Assembly: GCA_021324435.1 (NCBI GenBank)
Contig: JAJPIZ010000039.1
Span: 1 to 64,000 of the forward strand
DNA from: Anaerolineae bacterium
Lineage (GTDB): Bacteria; Chloroflexota; Anaerolineae; Anaerolineales; Villigracilaceae
Direction of reading: 5' to 3'
Length of the DNA stretch: 64,000 nucleotides
The notes beneath the pieces were generated by a model, which was not told where the DNA came from, searched no databases, and worked only from the letters and a program-made list of their open reading frames with translations. The translations under genes were made by a program, and so were the position numbers. Numbering within the stretch: the first letter of the stretch is position 1; every line of letters begins with the position of its first letter. Positions 51,402-59,513 of this stretch are shown one piece after another.

Positions 51402-54400
51402 TTATAACTTGGGAAAGCGCGAAACCACCTTCGCGGGCGTCGCGGGGCGATCCATCACGCCGCCCTGGTAGATCATGATCGGCGTGCCTTCGACCGCATA
51501 CTTCAAATCAATGAACGCCTGACCGGTCAGGAAGCGTTCGCTGTCAATGGCACAGGAGGTCACATAGCCGATGATCCTGCCGTCCTTGTCGGCGACGGGA
51601 TCGCTGTTGTGCGCCATGCGCACGCGCTGGTCGTCGAAGCGGAAGCGCACCACCACGCTCTTGCGTTCTTTCTCGCGCGCAATATAAGCCTCGCGCCCGA
51701 TGAAGTATGGCTTATACGTTTTGACGTAGGAACCGAACCCGCCTTCGGCAACACCGAGATCGCGCTGCCCGTGTTTGCCGGAACCGAGTCCCATCTCGTC
51801 GCCATACAACGGCAAGCCTGCTTCCGTGCGGAGCGAGTCGCGCGCGCCCAAGCCGATGGGCTTCACGCCGAACGGCTCACCCGCTTTCAAAATCGCGTTC
51901 CACAAGTCCACGGCGCGGTCGGGATGGACGAACAACTCGAAGGCCATCTTCTCGCCGGTGTAACCTGTACGAGAAACGATCAGGTCAAAACCACCGACAA
52001 CTGCATCGCATAACTCAGTGCGCTTCAATTTCATCACGCGGGCTTTGGTCTCCTCGTCCATGCCCATCGCCAGCAAAATGTCGCGGCTCTTCGGTCCCTG
52101 AAGGGCGATATCAACTCTCATGGCGGAACCCGCTTTCGGGTCCCGCAAGTTGCGGATCTCGGCGTTGTATCCGTACGTGCGCGCCCACGGCCGCGCGTTG
52201 TCAATCTTCACTTTTCCATCACGCACGCTTTCGAGCCACGTGCGATCCTTGTCATCATTCGAGGCGTTCACGACCACGAGATAGTTATCCCAGCCGCGGC
52301 GATAGACGAGCGTGTCGTCAATCACGTCTGCGTCGGGCGTGAGGAAATGTGTGTACAAACTTTCGCCGGGCAAAAGTCCGCCGCAATCGTTTCCGCAGAC
52401 CGTGTCGAGGAACGAAGCCGCGTCCACGCCGCGCACATCATACACGCCCATGTGACTGACGTCGAACAGTCCCGCCGCCTGGCGCGTGGCGAGATGTTCT
52501 TCATAAATGGACGTGTACACCACCGGCATTTCCCAGCCCGCGAACGGGACCATCCTGCCGCCCAGATCGCGATGAGTTTGATTCAGACGCGTCTTCTTTA
52601 ATTCGCCCTCGACATCTTTCCAGATAAACGGCGGCTTCGCTTCTTTCTGGACCGTTGAATTGATCCCGATAAACCAAGGTTTGTCTTGGCCTTTATTGGG
52701 CGCAATATATTGCGCCCCTACTTTTTTCGCCTTCGTATCCGTCACGATAAACGGCCCGGGCATTCGTTTTGCAGAATAATCTTTCTCGCCATCCAAATTA
52801 AATGATGTGTATCCATCCGACAGATCGCGCAGCCACGTTGCAACCGCGCCTGCTTTTGCAACGGGGACTTGTAACGTGTACGTGTTCGCGTCCACACAAG
52901 TCAGCATGCCTTTGACCGCGCCCCTGGGCGTGGCAATGGAGGTCTCCTGCGACTTGCCCTTCTTCAATATAGATAAATCGGACGACACGGCGTAATCCAA
53001 GACTTGTCTCACGCGGTTGCCGCTCAATTCGAACGCGCCGGTTGTGGATTTATCGTCAATAAAATAGAAGTGTGGATAGCCGCTCTTCTTGAACTTGAAG
53101 TCAATGCCCGCCGAACTTGCCAGCTTTCTAACTTTCAAACGCGCCTCGTTCAACACATTGAAATCCAACTTGGCGCGGCGGACGCGGCCCTTGTGCGGCG
53201 TATCCACCGAATGCGGCGCGCAAGCCAATAAAACATCTGCAATGATGTCGGCCAGTTCACGCGCAGTCTTTTCAGTGAAGCCGCGTTGTGTGATCCACGG
53301 CGTGCCGAGACGAATGCCGGATGGATCGAGCGAATTCTTATCGCCCGGAATCGTGTTGCGATTAACCACCACTCCGACAATATCCAAAATGCGCGCGGCT
53401 TGATCGCCGCTCAGTGAGGTCCCGTCTTCGCCTTTGACGCTGGTGCAATCCACGTTGAGCATGTGGCAATCTGTCCCCCCAAATGGAATACGCAGCCCGC
53501 GCTTCTTGAATTGATCCGCCATGGCCTGCGCGTTCTTGACCGTCTGCGCTTGAAGTTTCTTGAATTCTTTCGTTTGAGCTAATTTGAAAGTTAATGCCAG
53601 AGCCGCAAAGACATTCACGTGAGGTCCGCCCTGCTCACCGGGGAAGACGGCTTTATCGAGTTTCCTGGCAATGTCCGCGTTGGTGGTCAGCAAGACTGCG
53701 CCGCGCGGGCCGTCGAGTGATTTGTGAGTCGTGGACATCACAACATGCGCGTGTCCAATTGGAGAGGGCGCCACGCCCGCCGCCACCAGCCCGCCGATGT
53801 GCGAGATGTCCGCCAGGAAGTACGCGCCGACTTCATCGGCAATTTCTCTGAACTTCTTCCAATCTGGAACCCATGAGTAAGATGAGTACCCTGCGATGAT
53901 GAGTTTTGGTTTTGCTTCGAGCGCGAGTTTGCGAATCGCTTCGTAATCGAGTCGTTCGTTTTCATCCACCGTGTAATGCACGGCCTTGAACCACTTGCCG
54001 CTGCGATTCACCGATGATCCATGTGAGAGATGTCCGCCGTGCAGGAGGTTGAGTCCCATGATGGTTTCGCCGAGGGGAATCAGGGCTTGATATACCGCGT
54101 TGTTGGCGGGCCCACCGGAGAGGGCTTGCACGTTCACATAAATCTGATCGGCAGTGTAACCATTGGCCGCGAAAGCCTCCGCCGCGCGTCGACGCGCCAG
54201 CGATTCGACCACGTCCGCATATTCCACGCCTTTGTAATAGCGCGGGTCGCCGTTACGACGATACTCAGTCAAACGCGCCGGATAATCCAAAATTTCTTCC
54301 TCGGACATCCAGCGCGTCTCTTCGTCGGGGTAGCCTTCGGCATAGATGTTATGAAAGGCAGACGATAGCGCCTCACGAACCGCCATCGGCGCGGTCGATT

Positions 54401-54512
54401 CGGACGGAATCAAAATCAATTTGCGGGCCTGGCGTTCCTGTTCGAGTTGGGTCAGTTCAAAGACATCGGGATCGAGATCGGCAAGTTTGCCGCGGATAAG
54501 AAAATCGGGCAT
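51402..54512 (-). CDS. Serine hydroxymethyltransferase-aminomethyltransferase (GlyA-GcvT) fusion
   Basis: 1036 residues from the ATG at 54512 (AAAGGAGA upstream). Residues about 1-460 are SHMT, with the PLP lysine in STTHKSLDGPRGA near 265. A linker domain (about 465-660) of unknown fold follows. Residues about 665-1036 are GcvT-type aminomethyltransferase (GGRMVPFAGWEMPVVY, VSRTGYTGEKMAFELFV). Serine-to-glycine conversion and the folate-dependent glycine cleavage step both use tetrahydrofolate, so the fusion may channel one-carbon units. Oddity: residues about 597-605 come from a palindromic repeat (52697-52721). Confidence 0.92.
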   Translation of the reverse strand: MPDFLIRGKLADLDPDVFELTQLEQERQARKLILIPSESTAPMAVREALSSAFHNIYAEGYPDEETRWMSEEEILDYPARLTEYRRNGDPRYYKGVEYADVVESLARRRAAEAFAANGYTADQIYVNVQALSGGPANNAVYQALIPLGETIMGLNLLHGGHLSHGSSVNRSGKWFKAVHYTVDENERLDYEAIRKLALEAKPKLIIAGYSSYSWVPDWKKFREIADEVGAYFLADISHIGGLVAAGVAPSPIGHAHVVMSTTHKSLDGPRGAVLLTTNADIARKLDKAVFPGEQGGPHVNVFAALALTFKLAQTKEFKKLQAQTVKNAQAMADQFKKRGLRIPFGGTDCHMLNVDCTSVKGEDGTSLSGDQAARILDIVGVVVNRNTIPGDKNSLDPSGIRLGTPWITQRGFTEKTARELADIIADVLLACAPHSVDTPHKGRVRRAKLDFNVLNEARLKVRKLASSAGIDFKFKKSGYPHFYFIDDKSTTGAFELSGNRVRQVLDYAVSSDLSILKKGKSQETSIATPRGAVKGMLTCVDANTYTLQVPVAKAGAVATWLRDLSDGYTSFNLDGEKDYSAKRMPGPFIVTDTKAKKVGAQYIAPNKGQDKPWFIGINSTVQKEAKPPFIWKDVEGELKKTRLNQTHRDLGGRMVPFAGWEMPVVYTSIYEEHLATRQAAGLFDVSHMGVYDVRGVDAASFLDTVCGNDCGGLLPGESLYTHFLTPDADVIDDTLVYRRGWDNYLVVVNASNDDKDRTWLESVRDGKVKIDNARPWARTYGYNAEIRNLRDPKAGSAMRVDIALQGPKSRDILLAMGMDEETKARVMKLKRTELCDAVVGGFDLIVSRTGYTGEKMAFELFVHPDRAVDLWNAILKAGEPFGVKPIGLGARDSLRTEAGLPLYGDEMGLGSGKHGQRDLGVAEGGFGSYVKTYKPYFIGREAYIAREKERKSVVVRFRFDDQRVRMAHNSDPVADKDGRIIGYVTSCAIDSERFLTGQAFIDLKYAVEGTPIMIYQGGVMDRPATPAKVVSRFPKL
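52697..52721. repeat. GTAGGGGCGCAATATATTGCGCCC repeat inside glyA-gcvT
   Basis: GGGCGCAATA / TATTGCGCCC is a perfect palindrome flanked by CTAC, in the linker domain, read in frame as VGAQYIAPN. The GTAGGGG edge matches the intergenic element at 20390-20415. Confidence 0.7.
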
Positions 54513-54619
54513 GGGAAATCTCCTTTTGACGGACTCAGAATGGAGGTCCGGTATGATGCGTGCATCTGAATTGTAGGACGGGTCAGAGCGAGGGTCAAGT
54601 GAAAAAAGACATATATAAA

Positions 54620-54654
54620 CATGCAGGGGCGAGTCAATGACTCGCCCCTGCATG
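54620..54654. repeat. CATGCAGGGGCGAGTCA palindrome
   Basis: A 17-bp perfect inverted repeat (right arm TGACTCGCCCCTGCATG) just past the 3' end of tRNA-Val. It may serve as the tRNA transcript's terminator hairpin, though the T-run is weak. Confidence 0.65.
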
Positions 54655-54656
54655 GA

Positions 54657-54733
54657 TGGTGGGCGCAAAGGGACTCGAACCCCTGACCTTCTCTGTGTAA
54701 GAGAGACGCTCTAACCAACTGAGCTATGCGCCC
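54657..54733 (-). tRNA. tRNA-Val (anticodon TAC)
   Basis: On the minus strand: acceptor GGGCGCA, D arm GCTCAGTTGGTTAGAGC, anticodon stem TCTCT with loop CTTACAC (TAC), variable AGGTC, T arm AGGGG-TTCGAGT-CCCTT, acceptor TGCGCCC, discriminator A and an encoded CCA. All stems pair. It is the only tRNA gene in the window. Its 5' flank is a tandem array of tRNA-like fragments. Confidence 0.95.
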
Positions 54734-55003
54734 AAAAACTTTCTTGCGAAACCCCTGCATAGAGACGCTCAACCCGCAGGGTGCTTCGCGACCAACTGAG
54801 CTACCGCGTGCCACGAAGTGGTATGCGCCCAAAAACTTTCTTGCGAAACCCTGCATAGAGACGCTCAACCCGCAGGGTGCTTCGCGACCAACTGAGCTAT
54901 GCGCCCAAAAACTTTCTTGCGAAACCCTGCATCGAGACGCTCAACCCGCAGGGTGCTTCGCGACCAACTGAGCTACCGCGTGCCACGAAGTGGTATGCGC
55001 CCG
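54725..55003. repeat. tRNA-derived tandem repeat array with hairpins
   Basis: Three units of about 78 bases (54725-54803, 54822-54899, 54898-54974) and a partial end (54993-55003). On the minus strand each unit has GGGCGCATAGCTCAGTTGGT, the acceptor and D-arm start of the adjacent tRNA-Val. CGCGAAGCACCCTGCGGGT follows, and GCAGGGTTTCGC closes a hairpin around TTGAGCGTCTC. An 18-base insert with a CCAC-TTC-GTGG hairpin follows units 1 and 3. No unit can fold as a complete tRNA, and the spacers are not CRISPR-like. Confidence 0.75.
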
Positions 55004-55022
55004 CGCAATGATTATAGCATGT

Positions 55023-55070
55023 CACCGCGAGATTGCCACGTCGCGGCTTTGCGCTCCTCGCAATGGCATG
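55023..55070. repeat. GAGATTGC...CTCGCAATGGC repeat
   Basis: GCGAGATTGCCACGTCGC...GCGCTCCTCGCAATGGCATG, same family as 35526-35565 and 42757-42845. It lies between the tRNA-like array and the FAH gene. Confidence 0.65.
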
Positions 55071-55166
55071 TAACGCGGGTTGGCAAGTTGGCGAAATGGT
55101 TGCAGGTTGGAAGGTTGAAGGTTAAACTTGTGGCCTGCAGCTGAAATTCACCCAAGGGTTATTCTC

Positions 55167-55931
55167 ATGAGAATCGTACGCTATCAAACCAAAAACGAAG
55201 CCCCGAAATTCGGATGGCTTCATGACGACAAAATCGGCGAGATCGAGGGCGACCTATTCGGCGCGTACAAGCGGAAGGAGGCCAAAACGCCTCTCGCGGA
55301 CGTCCGCCTGCTTGCCCCCTCGGAGCCAAGCAAAATCGTTTGCGTGGGTCGCAACTACGTCGAGCACGCCAAGGAACTCGGCAACGACGTGCCGAAGATT
55401 CCGCTGATCTTTCTCAAGCCGCCGTCTTCGATCATCAACCCCGGGGAGACAATTTATCTGCCGCCGCAATCGAAACAGGTCGAACATGAAGCAGAGTTGG
55501 TGGTTGTGATCGGCAAGCGCGCCCGCAACGTTACCGCGGAGGACGCGAAGAATTATATTCTGGGTTACACCATTGGCAACGACGTTACCGCGCGCGACCT
55601 GCAAAAGACAGACGGTCAATGGACACGCGCCAAGGGCTTCGATACGTTCTGTCCGTTTGGGCCGTGGATTGACACGGACTTCAACATTGCCGACGCGCTG
55701 ATCACCTGCAAGGTCAACGGTCAGCCGCGGCAGATGGCCTCCACGCGCGATATGGTCTTCCATGTGACCACATTGATCGCCTACATTTCATCTGTGATGA
55801 CGCTCGAGCCGGGCGATCTAATTTTTACCGGCACGCCCGCGGGCGTGGGCGAATTGAAACACGGAGATGAAGTGGTGGTAGAGATCGAGGGACTGGGCGA
55901 GTTGAGAAATCCGGTGAAGGCAGAAAAGTAG
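55167..55931 (+). CDS. Fumarylacetoacetate hydrolase-family protein
   Basis: 254 residues from the ATG at 55167 (AAGGGTT upstream). The FAH C-terminal domain is clear: KIVCVGRNYVEHAKELGN, PLIFLKPPSSI, the metal Glu pair in VEHEAELVVVIGK, GYTIGNDVTARDLQ and TGTPAGVGELKHGDEV. Members hydrolyse or decarboxylate acylpyruvates and related 2-oxo acids, as in aromatic-compound breakdown or oxaloacetate repair. It is 29 bases upstream of a GcvT-like gene and probably in one operon with it. Confidence 0.9.
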   Translation: MRIVRYQTKNEAPKFGWLHDDKIGEIEGDLFGAYKRKEAKTPLADVRLLAPSEPSKIVCVGRNYVEHAKELGNDVPKIPLIFLKPPSSIINPGETIYLPPQSKQVEHEAELVVVIGKRARNVTAEDAKNYILGYTIGNDVTARDLQKTDGQWTRAKGFDTFCPFGPWIDTDFNIADALITCKVNGQPRQMASTRDMVFHVTTLIAYISSVMTLEPGDLIFTGTPAGVGELKHGDEVVVEIEGLGELRNPVKAEK

Positions 55932-55960
55932 ACGACGAACCATGGTCAATAAGGATTTCC

Positions 55961-57157
55961 ATGTTCAACCTCAAAACCACCCCCTTCCATGAACGGACGT
56001 CCGCTTTGTGCCAGCCGCAGAACTGGCGCAAGTGGGCAGGCTATTTCGCAGCAGGCTCGTATGAGCACACGCTCGACCACGAGTATTGGGCGATCCGCAA
56101 TGCGGCGGCGTTGATTGACGTGACGCCATTGATGAAATACATCATCAAAGGAAAAGACGCGGCGGCATTGCTTCATCGCATCACCACGCGCGACATTTAC
56201 AAGATGAAGGTGGGACAGGTCGCCTACACCGGCTGGTGTGACGAAGACGGCAAGATGATTGACGACGGCACCGTCTCCCGCCTCGACAATTCGACCTTCC
56301 GCCTGACCGCCGCGGAACCGAATCTGCGCTGGCTGACGATGAACGCGGTTGGCATGGAGGTGGAGATCACCGAAGTGACTGATGAAATCGCCGCGCTCAG
56401 TTTTCAGGGACCGAACACGCGCAAGATATTGAATCTCGTTTGCGAGAAACCGGTTGATGAACTGAAATACTTCCGCCTGATGACGAATACCATCAAAGGC
56501 GCGCAGGTCACCATCTCGCGCACGGGCTACACCGGCGACCTTGGCTACGAGATTTGGATGGACAATCAAGACGCGCTCAAGGTGTGGGACGCACTCATGG
56601 AAGCCAGCGCGGACTATGGCATCGCCCCCGTCGGCATCCTCGCCATGGACATGGCGCGCGTGGAAGCAGGTCTGTTCATGCTCGATGTAGATTACACCTC
56701 CACCACTCACGCCTGGATCGAAGCGCAGAAGTCCTCGCCATTCGAGTTGGGACTCGATTGGACGGTGGCGCTCGACAAACCCGGCTATTTCGTGGGGCGC
56801 AGAGCGTTGGAACGCGAAAAGAAGGAAGGCTCGGCGTGGAAGATGGTCGGCTTGGAAGTGGATTGGGAAGGGATGGAACGAATTTACAAACAGGTCGGTC
56901 TGCCGCCGCAAATCCCCGGCATGGCGGTGCGGGCAAGTCTGCCGGTCATGGTTGGGAACGTGCAGGTGGGGTACGCATCCACATCGAGTTGGTCGCCGCT
57001 GTTGAAGAAGTACATCGCCCTTGCTCACCTGCAAAGACCGTACTATGAAATCGGCACGGCGGTGAGAATGGAAATCACGGTGGAGCATCACCGCCAGCAC
57101 GCGCCGGCGAAGGTGGTCAAACTGCCTTTCTACGAACCGGAGTGGAAGAGGAAGTAA
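55961..57157 (+). CDS. GcvT-family aminomethyltransferase-like protein
   Basis: 398 residues. GcvT folate-binding fold: EYWAIRNAAALIDVTPLMKY at the start, ALLHRITTRDIYKMKVGQ, ISRTGYTGDLGYEIWM (folate site) and GVVGIL-like ALDMARVEAGLFMLDVD. The last third is the C-terminal barrel. It is a stand-alone paralogue of the GcvT part of the fusion gene at 51402-54512 and lacks the fusion. Its substrate may be glycine-cleavage intermediate, dimethylglycine or another methylamine. The ATG follows AAGGA. Confidence 0.88.
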   Translation: MFNLKTTPFHERTSALCQPQNWRKWAGYFAAGSYEHTLDHEYWAIRNAAALIDVTPLMKYIIKGKDAAALLHRITTRDIYKMKVGQVAYTGWCDEDGKMIDDGTVSRLDNSTFRLTAAEPNLRWLTMNAVGMEVEITEVTDEIAALSFQGPNTRKILNLVCEKPVDELKYFRLMTNTIKGAQVTISRTGYTGDLGYEIWMDNQDALKVWDALMEASADYGIAPVGILAMDMARVEAGLFMLDVDYTSTTHAWIEAQKSSPFELGLDWTVALDKPGYFVGRRALEREKKEGSAWKMVGLEVDWEGMERIYKQVGLPPQIPGMAVRASLPVMVGNVQVGYASTSSWSPLLKKYIALAHLQRPYYEIGTAVRMEITVEHHRQHAPAKVVKLPFYEPEWKRK

Positions 57158-57163
57158 AATAAA

Positions 57164-57190
57164 AAGTCCTCGTTTCATCAACGAGGACTT
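57164..57190. terminator. Bidirectional terminator hairpin
   Basis: AAGTCCTCGTT-TCATC-AACGAGGACTT between the convergent GcvT-like and antitoxin genes, with A-rich and T-rich edges. Confidence 0.75.
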
Positions 57191-57196
57191 GAGCCG

Positions 57197-57412
57197 TTAT
57201 TTGGATTTTGTATGGCGCACTTTCATAATTTCCCTGCCAATTTCCTTGACGCTCTTCTGTGGCAACCACTTGCGGCGATCGCGTGTGTAATTACCGCGTC
57301 CTGTTTCGTATTGCTGAATAAAACGAATTGTATCAACAGGACCAAGTTCCCGAAGCAGGGCTTCAAAACCAATGGAACGTATTTCGCTAAGGGTAAGATA
57401 CTCGGTAGTCAT
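57197..57412 (-). CDS. Antitoxin-like partner of the PIN toxin
   Basis: 71 residues (MTTEYLTLSEIRSIGFEALLREL..., FIQQYETGRGNYTRDRRKW, basic tail KVRHTKSK) from the ATG at 57412, which overlaps the PIN gene stop (ATGA). I recall such proteins beside PIN-domain toxins, where they are taken to be the antitoxin; no DNA-binding fold is obvious. Here the toxin precedes the antitoxin. A longer in-frame start at 57433 lies inside the toxin gene. Confidence 0.7.
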   Translation of the reverse strand: MTTEYLTLSEIRSIGFEALLRELGPVDTIRFIQQYETGRGNYTRDRRKWLPQKSVKEIGREIMKVRHTKSK

Positions 57413-57852
57413 TTCAACACCTCTTCCAGCCATTTCACCGGATTTTCTATGGTAAAGGAAAGTATATTTTTCTTGCGATTTGCTGTTCTCAAAATTTGGT
57501 CGTCTGTGGTCAGGAAAACATCCACTTTTGCGTGTTCAGCCGAGGCGAGATGGATGGCATCGTAAGCGTCAAAGCCAAACTTCTCCAGTTCCTCGGCGCG
57601 GCGCAGTATTTTATCGCTCGTTTCGACCACTTGATGTGCCAGCGCAGCCAGCAACAAAACCCGCTGTCTGTTTTCTGAGTCCGGATTGCGCCCGACTTCA
57701 TAAAGGAGCATTTCACTGCTGACCCAAGTCCATTTGTGTTAGGATAGTTTTCCCAAAATAAGGGAGATCGCTTCCGTCTCCAGACGAACACGCGGCTGGC
57801 TTTGGTCATCAAAGGGTCTGTTCAGACAACAGCCATCAAGATAAACCTTCAT
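57409..57852 (-). pseudogene. PIN-domain (VapC-like) toxin broken by an in-frame TAA
   Basis: The ATG at 57852 opens MKVYLDGCCLNRPFDD, the PIN start with its first metal Asp. Codon 38 (57741-57739) is TAA. The same frame continues without shift as HKWTWVSSEMLLYEVGRNPD, then GFDAYDAIHLASAEHAKVDVFLTTDDQIL, the remaining PIN motifs. One nonsense change therefore splits a 147-codon gene. The downstream ATG at 57711 could restart but would lack the N-terminal Asp and the first strands, so the product is probably inactive as a ribonuclease. The antitoxin-like gene is intact. Confidence 0.82.
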
Positions 57853-57905
57853 TACGATTTAAAGTATAGCATGTTTCAAGAATTGCAGTCGGAGATAATA
57901 ATTTT

Positions 57906-59492
57906 ATGACATCATCCAACACATACGACGCCGTCATCATCGGCGGCGGGCATAACGGACTGGTCGCCGCCGCGTATCTGGCTCGCGCGGGCAAGAAAGT
58001 AGTCGTGCTGGAGCGCAGACACATCGTCGGCGGGGCGGCGGTGACCGAGGAGATTTTTCCCGGCTACAAGTTCACCGAGTTTTCGTATGTGGTCAGCCTC
58101 CTGCGCCCGGAGATCATCCGCGATTTGGAACTGCCCAAGCACGGATTGAAAATCCTGCCGCTGCCAAGCACGTTTACGCCGATGGACAACGGCGACTACC
58201 TCGCATCCTGGGATGACCATGACCTGACGCGCCGCGAAATTTACCGTCACTCGCCGCTCGATGCGGAGGCATACGACGAGTATGCCCGCGTCATGGCGCG
58301 GGCGGCGAAGGCGATCAAACCGATCATCAATTTGATTCCGCCCGATCCGTCGTCGCTTCATCCGCGCGATTTGTTCAATTTGCTCAAACTGGGTCAGTAC
58401 GCCGCGTCGCTCTCCGAAAAAGAACTCTACATGATTGCCAAACTCGTCACGCAGTCCTCGGCGGACATGCTCGAAGAGTGGTTCGAGACCGACGCACTCA
58501 AAGGCACCAAAGCCGCCAGCGGAATTATCGGCACGTTCCTCGGTCCGCGCTCGCCGGGGACGGCGTATGTCCTGCTCCATCACTACATGGGCGAAATTGA
58601 CGGGGCATTCCGCGCCTGGGGTTTTGCCAAAGGCGGCTCGGGCGGAGTCAGCGGCGCGATTGCGAACGCGGCGCGGGCGCTTGGGGTGGAGATCAGAGTC
58701 AATAGTCCGGTCAAGCAGGTCAAGGTCAGGAATGGACGCACTGTGGGCGTCGTCCTGGAGAACGGCGACGAAATCGATTCCAAAGTCGTGATGTCCGCCG
58801 CCGACCCGAAGCGGACGTTCCTTCAGTTCGTCGAGCCGAAGCATTTTCCCGATGAGTTCGTGACGGCGATTCAAAACTTCCGCGTGCGCGGCTCATCGGG
58901 CAAGGTGAATATCGCGTTGAGCCGCTTGCCGCGCTTCACGGCGCTGCCCGACGAACCCGCCTTGTACCGCGGCGCGGTGTCCATCAGCCCCAGCATTGAC
59001 TACATCGAGCGCGCCTACGACGACGCCAAGTATGGGCAAATTTCGCGCCGACCGTATCTCGATATGATCTTCCCCTCGATGATTGACCCCGACATGGCGC
59101 CGCCCGGTCAGCACGTGCTTTCGTGTTTTGTGCAGTACGCGCCGTATGATGTGGAAGGGGGCTGGACGGACGAGAAGCGCAATCAACTCGGCGAGGCGGT
59201 GATTTCGACCATCGAGCAATACGCGCCCGACATCCGCGAGTGCATCGTGGGGATGCAGGTCATTTCACCGAAGGACATCGAAGCCATCGCGGGCATCACG
59301 GGCGGAAATATTTTTCATGGCGAATTACTACTCCATCAAATTTTCTTTTTGCGCCCCGTGCCGCAATGGGCGGACTTCCGCACGCCGCTCAAAGGCTACT
59401 ACTTCGGCGCGAGCGGCGCGCATCCCGGCGGAGGCGTGATGGGCGCGGCGGGAATGCTGGCGGCGAAGGAGATTCTGAAAGATGGTTTGTAA
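57906..59492 (+). CDS. FAD-dependent oxidoreductase, CrtI/PYROXD2 type, copy 1
   Basis: 528 residues. The N-terminal dinucleotide-binding motif is VIIGGGHNGLVAAAYLARAG, followed by VVVLERRHIVGGAAV. The mid-region has FAKGGSGGVSGAIANAARAL, VVMSAADPKRTFLQF, and the end YYFGASGAHPGGGVMGAAGM, the phytoene-desaturase-like FAD site. Members act on carotenoids, retinoids or unknown lipids. The ATG follows GGAGATAATAATTTT. It heads an operon with an epoxide hydrolase and a second copy of itself; the intervening gaps are 21 and 14 bases. Confidence 0.9.
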   Translation: MTSSNTYDAVIIGGGHNGLVAAAYLARAGKKVVVLERRHIVGGAAVTEEIFPGYKFTEFSYVVSLLRPEIIRDLELPKHGLKILPLPSTFTPMDNGDYLASWDDHDLTRREIYRHSPLDAEAYDEYARVMARAAKAIKPIINLIPPDPSSLHPRDLFNLLKLGQYAASLSEKELYMIAKLVTQSSADMLEEWFETDALKGTKAASGIIGTFLGPRSPGTAYVLLHHYMGEIDGAFRAWGFAKGGSGGVSGAIANAARALGVEIRVNSPVKQVKVRNGRTVGVVLENGDEIDSKVVMSAADPKRTFLQFVEPKHFPDEFVTAIQNFRVRGSSGKVNIALSRLPRFTALPDEPALYRGAVSISPSIDYIERAYDDAKYGQISRRPYLDMIFPSMIDPDMAPPGQHVLSCFVQYAPYDVEGGWTDEKRNQLGEAVISTIEQYAPDIRECIVGMQVISPKDIEAIAGITGGNIFHGELLLHQIFFLRPVPQWADFRTPLKGYYFGASGAHPGGGVMGAAGMLAAKEILKDGL

Positions 59493-59513
59493 AAATAGTA
59501 CGCGAAAATAACC

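Noticed and set aside
54726-54971. Protein-coding frames through the tRNA-like array
   Set aside because: The open frame only reflects the repeat (the same peptide repeated) and has no ribosome-binding site.
54725-55003. CRISPR array
   Set aside because: The units are about 78 bases, derive from the neighbouring tRNA, have no unique spacers of regular length and no cas genes nearby.
54512-55167. Integrative element at tRNA-Val
   Set aside because: No integrase and no distant copy of the tRNA 3' end bounding an island were found; the repeated part is the tRNA 5' end.
55946-57181. Long open frame antisense to the GcvT-like gene (411 codons)
   Set aside because: It is the mirror of a well-supported gene; composition is His/Arg-rich and there is no ribosome-binding site. 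The same holds for long antisense frames opposite the oxidoreductases (57912-58874) and the epoxide hydrolase (59823-60677).
57739-57741. Stop-codon recoding in the PIN gene
   Set aside because: The codon is TAA, which is not used for selenocysteine or pyrrolysine, and no recoding element is visible.
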